Assembly: GCF_014898055.3 (NCBI RefSeq)
Contig: NW_023603184.1
Span: 150,602,149 to 150,666,148 of the forward strand
Length of the DNA stretch: 64,000 nucleotides
From: Talpa occidentalis
Taxonomy: Eukaryota; Chordata; Mammalia; Eulipotyphla; Talpidae
Direction: 5' to 3'
Below the pieces are notes generated by a model that was not told the DNA's origin, searched no databases, and saw only the letters and a list, made by a program, of their open reading frames with translations. The position numbers and the translations under genes were made by a program. Positions within the stretch are counted from its first letter, which is position 1. Every line of letters begins with the position of its first letter. Shown here piece by piece: positions 45,661-54,700 of the stretch.

Positions 45661-46954
45661 AGTAAGTGCGGGGGAGGCTGCCTCACCTCCATGAACGTGA
45701 TAAACGTGCAGAGACCGGAAGCCGCGCGCGGTCTCCCCGGAACGGCCTCGGAGCCTGGGGAGCAGTGACGGGGCCAGCAGGTGCGACCGCGGGCAGCTTG
45801 GCAAAGAACGTCTCAAACTTCTCCCTCATGAAAGCAACAAAAGGCAAAAATTCTGTCAGCTCCTTTAGAACCTGGGAGATGAACAGAGTCACCCACGGAG
45901 CAGCTGTTCAGTCTCAGAACTGAGGCAGGATACCCCCGGGCCACCCGGCGATGCCCAGCCCCGCGGCAGGAACAGGCCAGCAGGCGGGGGGCGCCCCCTC
46001 GCAGCCTCCCTCCAGGGCTGTCAGGAGCAAACCAGTGGCCGTGGGAACCACCTCCTGGGCCTCGCCCGCTGGACAGGTGCTGCCAGGCTCGAGGGGCAGC
46101 CCAGTGGCCCCAAACCGGTTGTTTCCCTACAGGAACTGAGCGGCCCCAGAACGAGGTTAACGACTCCAGTTACAATAGAGTAAAACCCCCCAAAGATGTT
46201 TAAGACCTAGCGGGGAGGGAGGGGGTGGGGGAGGGCGGCCTCCCCAGCGTCAGCGCGGCCCGGCCAAGCTGATGCTGACGGTAGCAGGCTGGGCTCCGAC
46301 GCCCGCACGGTCCGGGGGCGCGAAGTCTGACGCCTTCCCGCGCGGGTGGCCGCGCCCTGTGCTGGCTCGGGGAGACCCCGGGGTCCCCGGGAGGAAGCCC
46401 GCGCCTCCGCCGAGGCCGCTACGGCAAACGTTGCCGAGACGGCCACGTGGGAGGGGCGCACGTGGGCGCGTCCACGCCGCAGACGCCAAGTCAGGTGCGT
46501 GGAGACCAGGGGAACTCGAAACAGCGGCGCTGCCGTGGGGCGCCAGGTCTTCAGCCAGAGCTAAACACACGCCCTGGCCCCGCGGGCGCACGCGCCCCTT
46601 GAGGGGCCGCCCGGACAGCGGCCAGAGCGGCACGGGGCCTGGGCCTTGGCCTCCAAGGGCATCAGGAGGCGAAGAGCAGCCTCGGGAGATGCCGCCCTGC
46701 AGACCTGGGCAGCACCCGGCACCGGAACACTCGAGGCCCAACAGCTGAAGCATTAGCCGCGGGCACGTCACGGCGGTGGCCGGTGCGTTCCAGGAAGAGG
46801 CTTTTGCCGGCGACCGGAACACGCGGCCTGCCCAGGGGCTCTCGGCGCTCAGCCTCCCCTGGCCGGGTCAGCGCCAGGGCCTGCGGCCTGCGGGCTCAGC
46901 AGGGCCGCCCCCACCGCAGAAGCCAGGGACAGCGCGAGGTCTAAGTCGGGCTGC

Positions 46955-47390
46955 ACCCCAGGTCAGTCATTTGCTAGAACGGCTCCCAGGACCCAGAAAG
47001 ACAAGTTCCTTTCGCCATGACTGCTTCGGGAAAGGCCTCGCTGCCAACAGAACAGGGGAGCTTGCCTGTGAGGCGGGGGTGGGGGGCCCTGCGCGCCCTC
47101 CCGGCACCCTGCCTGCTCACCAGCAGGGTCTTTGCTAGCCCCTCAGCCGGGGCTGCTGAGGAGAGCTCGCTGCGGGCCGCTGGCGGCTGGTTAGTGGGGA
47201 GAGGGGTGCCGGGAGTGCCCACCTGTAACCACGTGGTCGGCTCCCCCGCAGCCAGCGCCCCAAAGTCATGGCGGCTTCCAGCGCAGGTGAAAGGCTCCTG
47301 TCACCTCTATCACCCACGTCGCTGAGGGGGCCTAGGGGTGGTGGGAGCTCTGAGTTAGGAACACGCAGGGCTCGAGGATTACGATCACAG
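46955..47390. repeat. possible ancient mammalian LTR-like repeat
   Basis: GGTCAGTCATTTGCTAGAAC near 46962, AACCACGTGGTCGGCTCCCC near 47227 and GGTGGGAGCTCTGAGTTAGG near 47339 recall, in the same order, an old interspersed repeat found in many mammals. I cannot name the subfamily with confidence; ends are approximate. Confidence 0.35.
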
Positions 47391-47754
47391 CTGGGAAGAA
47401 GATGCAGAGCCAGCTCACCCCCAAGGGGCCCGAAAGGGCAAAGAACAAGTGTCACAGGTGATGTTGGGGGTAGAGCCTTCGTGTGCCCCCAGGCAGAAGG
47501 CAAATGGCGTGGCCACTTGGGAACATTCTGGGAGCTGCTCGGCACAATGAGATGAGTGGGTCACCCCGCACACCCTGCTCCGGGCACGCCGGCAGGAGAA
47601 AGGGCGCGATGCCTGCTAGCGGGGCCTGAACGTCCAGCGCCATTGTCCCCAGTAGTTGGGCACCGGGATGGCCGCGGGCCCGTCGGGGGTCAACAGGCCA
47701 CTGCTACATGTTTCGACCTGCTTGCAGGTTCCCACCCGAAGGGGCCAGGCCTGT

Positions 47755-47945
47755 GAGGTCGCGCCCTGCGGGATCCCACTTACAGGAGTGCCCAGGGGCG
47801 AAGGGGGGGGGCCGGGTGCTACTGGGCGTGTTTCTTTGGGGATGATAAAAATACTCTGAAAGGGGTGGTGACTACTAAAATCCACTACGTAACACTTTCA
47901 AAGGTGGGTTTTATGGCATGTGAATTACAATTCACATACACTTAT
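47755..47945 (+). mobile_element. ancient L1 3'-end fragment
   Basis: The order ATCCCACTTACAGGAGTGCC, TTTGGGGATGATAAAAATAC and GGTGGGTTTTATGGCATGTG then GAATTACAATTC matches the last part of the 3'UTR of old mammalian L1. An AT-rich tail follows to about 48010. Confidence 0.6.
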
Positions 47946-48111
47946 AGAATTATAATTCATATAATCCTGTGAATTTCAATGATATGTGAAGTATAATTTT
48001 TAAAACTATTGAGAAATCATGACAGAATTTTTTAAATAGCCCACAAGAAGGGAAGTTCAGAGAAGCAGGTGGTTGGCAAGAGGATCAGTAAGGCGGGAGA
48101 TTTACGTTAAC

Positions 48112-48432
48112 ATCAATGATTACAGGGCCTCCCCCGGTGCCGCAGCGGATGAGCGCTGGGCTGCGAAGCTGCCCACAGCTTCTGCAGCGCCGGTTCGATC
48201 CCCGGCTGCCGGCGAGGATCCCCCATGGCGCGCAGACCTCTCCTGCCGCCCGCTGCTCCCCTCAGCAGTGTCCTTCGGTCCTTCTGCCTGCTCTGCTCCC
48301 CGCTCTGGCTCTGGTGAATTCTCTCACCCTCCCGCGCTTCTGACTGTACCTGGTGCTGGAGGGGGGGAGGGGAGAGGGGGAGGGAGGGAGGGAACATCAC
48401 CAACACTTAAAAAAAAAAAATCAGCGATTACA
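48112..48432 (+). repeat. tRNA-derived SINE (copy 4) with expanded purine tail
   Basis: The body spans 48125-48419. A-box and B-box (GGTTCGATCCC, about 48192-48202) are intact. Flanks ATCAATGATTACA (48112-48124) and ATCAGCGATTACA (48420-48432) match in 11 of 13. Before the terminal poly-A the tail contains a G/A-only tract (about 48357-48392) not seen in the other copies. Confidence 0.88.
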
Positions 48433-49346
48433 AAGCGGTCTCATTGCCCCAAAAGGCAGGTTGGCCGCGGGTTGCTCTAGTCTTGGGAGGTTTCACCATC
48501 GTAAACATGACAACCGGGCAAAGGGCCCCACAGCATTTATCTCCGCCGCCTGCAGATCCGCAGTGATTGGGACAAAATCTTCCATGACAATATAACGACG
48601 CGCCCACGGCGTTCAATAAAGTCACAAGCACCCCCCACCCCAGGTTGGTTTGTTGTTTTTTGCTTTTTTATTGTGTCATGTGAGAGAGTGGATGCCAAGC
48701 AGACGTGGGATCAAGATGCCAGTCGCGCCGTACACCTTAGTTACAGTGATGCGTGTCATCGTGTCTCGGGACAGGGCGGGAATGACAGGGTGTGCAGAGG
48801 AAACGGGACCAGGGCCATGGGAAATCAGACCGTCGGAACAGCCCCGGGAACGACAGGGATCAAGCGTAGACAAGAGCAAGAGGAAAGAGCATGCGTGTTA
48901 ACTCGGGCGGGGAAGGGGCAAAAGTCCAAATTCAACTTCCAGAAGAAAGACACCTGGAGGAGGACAGTGGTTGGCTTAACGGCAGGTCGGATATTGCAGA
49001 AAAGATGCCTGAGCTTGGCGATGGCAGTAACCGCCCACAACGAGGGGGCGTTGTGGGGAAGCGCAGAACCTCAGAGCGGGGCGTCCCGGCACACAGCTCA
49101 CACCCGCGCGGGCCTGGAGCGGCCGGGAGAGAAGCAGGAGACGGAACCCCCCAACCTGACGAAATAGACCCACAGGTCCGCGGTCAGCGAACCCGAAGCA
49201 ACAGGTGACATTCTAAGTGGCTTTAAACCAGAGCAGAAACGTTACAAGCAGGCGGGAAGTGAAGACAATACATGGCGGATCACAGCCAGTGGCGATAGAG
49301 GTCTCCTCGGAAACCAGCAAGTTCGAAAACAGCGAAGAAACATCTT

Positions 49347-49650
49347 TAAAACACAGGGCGGGGGCCTCCCCGGTGGCGCAGCGGTTGAGCGCTGGGTTGC
49401 GAGGCTGCCCGCAGCCTCTGCGGCGCCGGTTCGATCCCCGGCTGCCGGCGAGGGTCCCGCATGGCGCGCAGACCTCTCCTGCCGCCCGCTGCTCCCCTCA
49501 GCAGTGTCCTTCGGTCCTTCTGCCTGCTCTGCTCCCCGCTCTGGCTCTGGTGAATTCTCTCACCCTCCCGCGCTTCTACTGTACCCAGTGCCTGTATAAA
49601 TAAATAAATATTTTTTTAAAAAATAAATAAATAAATAAAACACAGGGCGG
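49347..49650 (+). repeat. tRNA-derived SINE (copy 5), near-consensus, perfect TSD
   Basis: The body spans 49362-49635, with intact A-box (TGGCGCAGCGG) and B-box (GGTTCGATCCC) and an (AAAT)n tail. The perfect 15-bp duplications are TAAAACACAGGGCGG (49347-49361 and 49636-49650). This is the cleanest copy in the window and a good stand-in for the family consensus. Confidence 0.93.
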
Positions 49651-49726
49651 AGGGGTGGCCACTTAGAATGTTTGCTTTCAGAAGGTGAAGGCCAAAATAC
49701 TGTCTTCATCTGTATGAACGCTGAGG

Positions 49727-50010
49727 TTTTTTTTTTTTTTTTTAAGATTTATTTATTTATTTACACAAGCACTGGGCACAGTCAGAAGCACGGGAGGGTG
49801 AGAGAATCCACCAGAGCCAGAGCGGGGAGCAGAGCAGGCAGAAGGACCGAAGGACACTGCTGAGGGGAGCAGCGGGCGGCAGGAGAGGTCTGCGCGCCAT
49901 GCGGGACCCTCCTCTGGTGGCCGGGGAGCAGCCGGGGATCGAACCGGCGCCGCAGAGGCTGCGGGCAGCTTCGCAACCCAGCGCTCAACCGCTGCGCCAC
50001 CGGGGAGGCC
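49727..50010 (-). repeat. tRNA-derived SINE (copy 6), minus strand
   Basis: It reads on the minus strand from GGCCTCCCCGGTGGCGCAGC (50010 downward) to an A-rich tail (poly-T at about 49727-49744 on +). It is very like copy 5, apart from about 12 extra bases after the B-box region. No clear duplication was found; its 5' end abuts the next SINE. Confidence 0.88.
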
Positions 50011-50270
50011 CTCACCCACTTTTTTTAAGGGTTGATTTATGCATACAGAGCTAGGTGCAGGGGGTGAGAGGATTCACCAGAGACAACTGGGGAGCAGAAC
50101 AGGTGGATCACTGAAATCCCCTGCTGAGGGGAGCGGCGGGGGCCAGGAGAGGTCTGCTGCACTGTGTGCGTCACTCCCTGCCTGGGGATTGAACCCAGGC
50201 CGCAGGGGATGGGGACAGCTTGATAGTGCTGAGACATAACCCTGCGCCCCAGGGAGGCGCCTCTCACTCA
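50011..50270 (-). repeat. tRNA-derived SINE (copy 7), older, minus strand
   Basis: The body is about 50019-50262. It shares the family features (minus-strand GGCGCCTCCCTGGGGCGCAG, B-box complement GGATTGAACCC at about 50185-50195) but is much more diverged than copy 6 beside it. Flanks CTCACCCA (50011-50018) and CTCACTCA (50263-50270) are a likely decayed duplication. Confidence 0.8.
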
Positions 50271-50690
50271 TCCTTTGCTACACTTGTTCTATCTGGTCCA
50301 TCTGTTGATTTTTTTGGAAATAGAACTTGTTTTAGAGAAGTCGATGGACAGCAAATTGAGAGAAAAGTGGATGCAAGCCTCCCTAGTACGACACCCCACA
50401 ATTTGTCATTCGGTACAGCTGATGAAGCTGCGCTGACACTTTGCCCCCCACGTCCACGGCTCCTGTTGAAGTTCACTCTTGGTGCGCGAGTTTCTGTTGG
50501 GATTCACAGGCGTGTGACGGCGGCACCCGCCTCTGGCACCCACAACGCGCCGCGCCCCGACAGCCCCTCGCCCCCCACCCTGCCCCCCAACAACTGAGAT
50601 TTTAAGCCTCGGTTATTAGCTTTCACACCCAAAATCTGTTTTTTCTTTGTTTTTGTTCTTACAACTGCCATTTAAAAAATAAAAATAACG
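50271..50690. other. intergenic, nothing recognised
   Basis: Moderate-GC sequence between the SINE group and the SCLY CpG island. No gene or repeat recognised. Confidence 0.4.
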
Positions 50691-50699
50691 TGTCCACTC

Positions 50700-51743
50700 T
50701 CTCCCTGCAGGTCTCGCCTCCGCCCCGGCGGGTCCCCGGAGCTGGCGGCCGAGTGCCCCCTCTTAGGTCTCGCCCTGCCCCGCCGCGACCGCGGCCGCCC
50801 CGTGGCCGGCCGCCTGGACGCAGCTGCTGCCGCGGGTCGCATCCCGCCTGCGTGCGGGGGGCGCTGCCAGCGCGGGGCCCGGCGGCCTCGCCACTGGTCC
50901 TGGCCGGGGCGCCCCGGCCCCGGGCGCCTCGTGACCGACTCCCCGGACACAGCCTCTCCCCGCTCCCCCGCCCGAGGTCCTGGGGAGCAAGCACCGTCCC
51001 TGCCCCGGCGTCCCGCCGCCTCCTTCACCCCACCTCCGACCCGGCTCGCCCTGCCGGTGCCTCTCCCGGACTAGCTCCCCTCGGGGTTCCCGTGCTTTCC
51101 GCCCTCGCTCCGCCCCCCACTTCTGCAGGACACCCCGGCCGGCCGCCCCCGCCCGCGCCGCCTCCCTCCTCCCCGGCCCCGCCCCGCGCCCCCAGTCCCG
51201 GGCCCCGGGCTGCGCCCAGCTTGTCCGGGTTTGGGGTTCAGCTGCCGGCAGCACCGCCCAGAGGGCGGCTCCGCGCGCGAGCGGGGTGTGGAGAGGGGAG
51301 CGGACCCCGCACCCCAAGGCCGGACGGGCCGAGCCAGCAAAGCGTCCGACCCCCGGCCCGGCTCGGGGGTGCTCGGACCCCTGCACCCTAACTCCCCGCC
51401 GGCAGGGCGGGGACCCCTCTGCCGCTCGAGATCCAGGCGGCGCGGGGGCTCCCGTGAGAAATTCCCGCGCCCAAGGCCGGCGCCGGCGCCCCCCGGGGTC
51501 CCAGGCCCCGCGCCCCGCGCCCCCGCCGGTCACCTGACGCCGCGCGGCCAATGAGCGCCCTCCCCGTCCCGGAGGCCCCGCCTCCCCGCCCGCCGCGCGG
51601 AAGCGCGGGGATTGGCCGGCCGCGAGCAGCTCAGCCAATCCGGCCGCGCCCCGGCGCCGCCGCCCCGCCCCCGCCCGGCCCGGCCCGCGCGCGGCTTGAC
51701 AGGCCCGGGGCGGCCGCGCGGGACCCGCGTCGCGCCGGGCGGG
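50700..51743 (+). promoter_or_regulatory. SCLY: SCLY CpG-island promoter
   Basis: A long CpG island (continuing to about 52400) leads into SCLY exon 1. Within 200 bases of the start codon lie three CCAAT boxes: 51548-51552 (+), 51611-51615 (ATTGG, reverse) and 51635-51639 (+). GC boxes (CCCCGCCCCCGCCC) follow at about 51661. There is no TATA box. This is a typical housekeeping, NF-Y/Sp1-type promoter. The start site is inferred. Confidence 0.75.
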
Positions 51744-51799
51744 ATGGAGGCGCCGGGCCGGGCCGCGCGGGGCCGCGCAGAGGAGACCCCGCCCGAGAG
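51744..51799 (+). CDS. SCLY: SCLY exon 1 (start codon)
   Basis: The ATG at 51744 (GCGGGATGG, strong context) opens [18 protein letters not shown], followed by a split Arg codon and donor GTGCGC at 51800. It is about 12 residues shorter than the human first coding exon. Confidence 0.85.
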
Positions 51800-54700
51800 G
51801 TGCGCGGCGGGGCGGGGCGGGGCGGGGCGCCGGCGCCCTCCTCCGGGAAGCCCTCCGGGGGCGCGGGCCGGACTCCCGGGACACCCGCCCGCCTCGAGGC
51901 CGGGCCCGCCCCGGAGCCCCGCGTCCGGCCGCGCTGGGCTGACAGAGGCCCCGGCCGCGGGGCCGCGGGGGCGCGGGGGGCCCCGAAACCCCGGGGGTGC
52001 TCTGTGGTGACTCAGGCGGGAGCCTCGGCCCCCCCCGGGAGGCCCTGGGGGTGCGGGGGGGTGGGGGGCGCCCCTGCCTCCGCCGGCGGGAGGCCCGCTC
52101 CGGGGGTGGGGGCGCCGGGCCGGCCGCCGCCTCGGGGCTGCTCTGCGGGGCGGGAGGGGCGCGCGTGTCTCCCGCGCCGGCCAGACCGAATCCCACGCGC
52201 GCGCAGGCCGGTGCCCCGTGGGGGGCCGCGGCCCCCCGAGACTGTCCCCCGCGCCGTGTCCTGGCCGTGGGCGGCAGGGGCTGCTCCGTGCCGTGCGGGG
52301 CGGCGGCAGAGGCGGCCGGTCGGGAGCTGAAGTCCCGGGAGCCCGCCCGGCTCTGGCAGAAGCCCGCGCCGGTGCTCAGGTCCTCGCGGGGTCACCAGCC
52401 CGCCCCCCACCCCGCCCCCGGGCTGACCCAGGAGTAGGGAGGATGAGGAGGATAAAGGGGATCTGAGGGGACCCAGCCTGGCGCCTCCTGGCTCAGAGGC
52501 TCAGCCCGTCCTCATGTTAAAGTCACTTAGAAGCAGAGGCTCCCTCCCCGCCCCCCATCACGTATTTCTAAAGATACATTTATTTATAAATAGCCGGGGT
52601 GCAGGCCAGAGGTGCGGGGGGTGAGAGGATTCACCAGAGCCAGAGCGGGGAGCAGAACAGGCAGACTGAGGAAATCCACTGCAGAGGGGAGCAGCGGGTG
52701 GCAGGAGAGGTCTGCGCGCCGTGTGGGACCCTCGCCGGCCGGCCGGGGATCGAGCCCGCGCTGCAGAGGCTGCGGATAACTTCACCGCTCTGTGCTCAAC
52801 CAGCTGCGCCCCGGGGAGTCCCCATGTCTTTGGCCCACCTGTTGCTACTTATATAAACTCAACTCAAACTCATGGTTGCTGGAACAGCTCCCGGGGTACA
52901 ATTTGTGGGGCCGCTTCCCGGGTTCGAATCCTCACCGAGGGTCTGGTAAGCCCTGTCTGTCAGCAGCGCCTCCACCTGACATCCAGGCCGTGGGTCAGGA
53001 GACCAGGCGGCGACTGAGCGACTGCAGTCACAGCCCTCGGAATGTGGGGGCTGAGCACGCCGCGGGGTTTGGTGGCAGCGTGGCAGGCACCGGGCCCCAT
53101 ATGCCGGCGTCCAGCCTCCCCCGCCCCCGGCGGCTGGGGGGACCCAGCAGGCTGGGCGCGCCACTCTGGACGGCTCGTAACTGTGCCTGGTTGCTGCATT
53201 TTACTCTCACCGGGTTACCCGATGTGGGTTTTCCCAGCCGGGTAGAGTAACGAGCATATTCGTCTCCAGCCCCGGGGGCTTCAGGCCTGCGTTTTCTACG
53301 TGACCGGCTTGTCCTGTGTGCCAGCTTCGTTCTCAGTGCTGGCTGCTGAGCCATGAGGGGACGTGGCCCACGTACTGTGGACAACAAACCAGGGATGCGC
53401 CAGTGGCTGCAGAGGATTGTGGGGGCACAGGGGGCAGCTATACGTGGACCTCAGGGGCCTCACTAGGAAGGTCGAGTGGACACAGAGACCTAGAATATGG
53501 AGGGAGGGAGATGGTCATGCAAGGCCAAGAAATGGAAAGTCCGGCGGGGAGGGAAAAGAGAACTGCCCGGTGAAGAGCTGAAACAGCCAAGGAGGGAGAG
53601 AACTTTTGGGGGGCCCTGGACGAGTGGGGTCCCCACATAAGGCTTCCTTCCGTCTTTCCATTGGAGTGACCCTCAGTCCTGTGAGGGGTACAAGGACGGT
53701 GGCCTCTGTCCGTTGTACAGGAAGCTGGCAAGGCGTGGGTGCCCCCTGTGAGGGTGCCCGCCTGGGGCTTCCCCCGTCTCAGGCCCGAACTCCCCGCAGA
53801 GTCCCCGTGGAGCCCCTCCATGGAGGCCCCCACCCCCGTGGATGCCCCCCCCCGTCCCCCCCACCCCGGTGAAGCCCCTCCATGGAGCTCCTGCAGAGCC
53901 TCACACCCCCCAGCCCCCTGAGGAGCTGCCCGCCCTGCCCTCGGCCTGTGGAGGCGCCGCCCTCAGCAGTTGTGGCTCTGAACTAACCGCTCGGCTCTGT
54001 TCTCGCCCCAGGACAGTGTACATGGACTACAACGCCACCACCCCCCTGGAGCCGGAGGTCATCCAGGCCGTGGTCGAGGCCATGCGGGACGCCTGGGGGA
54101 ATCCCAGCAGTCCCTACCCTGCAGGTAAGAGACGGGCCGCCAGGAATGGCCCACCGGCCCCGGCTCCTCGCCCCGAACCGCAGACCCCTCCTGTGAGCCC
54201 AGGTTGTGCTTCCTGCAGACCCGAGTCTGCGCGGACCCAGCGGCTGTCGCGTCTCCAGCGCCCCGCCGGGAGCGGGGTCGGGCTAAGGGTCTTTGTGCTG
54301 ACCGCCCTGCTGGGCCTTGCACAGCCACCCAGCTCGGATCCCATTAATCCTGGCTTTTGTGAAACCACTTTCACTTTCTCCGACTAGAACGAGGAGAAGC
54401 GTCTCACCCGCCTCACTCTGGGGGCCTGACGGGGCTTCTGCAGCACCGGCTGCAGCCTCGGGGGCTGTGCAGAGGCCGGTGGGGCTCGGGCTGCCCTTCT
54501 CACTGCAGGTTTAACAGGGGTGATTAGGATCCATTATCTGGGGCCTCCCTGGGGGGGCAGGCAAGTCTCAGCATGGCCGGCCCCTTGATCCGGGCAGCAG
54601 AGCCCCCCATCTCCCTGCTGCCCCCTCAGCAGTGGATTTCAGTGGGTCCGCCTGTTCTGCTCCCCACTGTGTCTCTGGGGAGTCCTCTCACCCCGCACCT

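Noticed and set aside
49372..49444. A tRNA gene (A-box and B-box present)
   Set aside because: The tRNA-like head belongs to a SINE with target-site duplications and a long unrelated body. The cloverleaf is not maintained.
48073..49603. Similar 130-codon plus-strand frames at 48.1 and 49.3 kb, suggesting a duplicated gene
   Set aside because: The shared protein stretch ([20 protein letters not shown]) is simply the translated SINE body, repeated in every good copy.
50763..52196. A 477-codon minus-strand frame across the SCLY promoter
   Set aside because: It has the same compositional bias (Arg/Ala/Pro/Gly), lies in a CpG island and shows no recognisable protein or exon structure.
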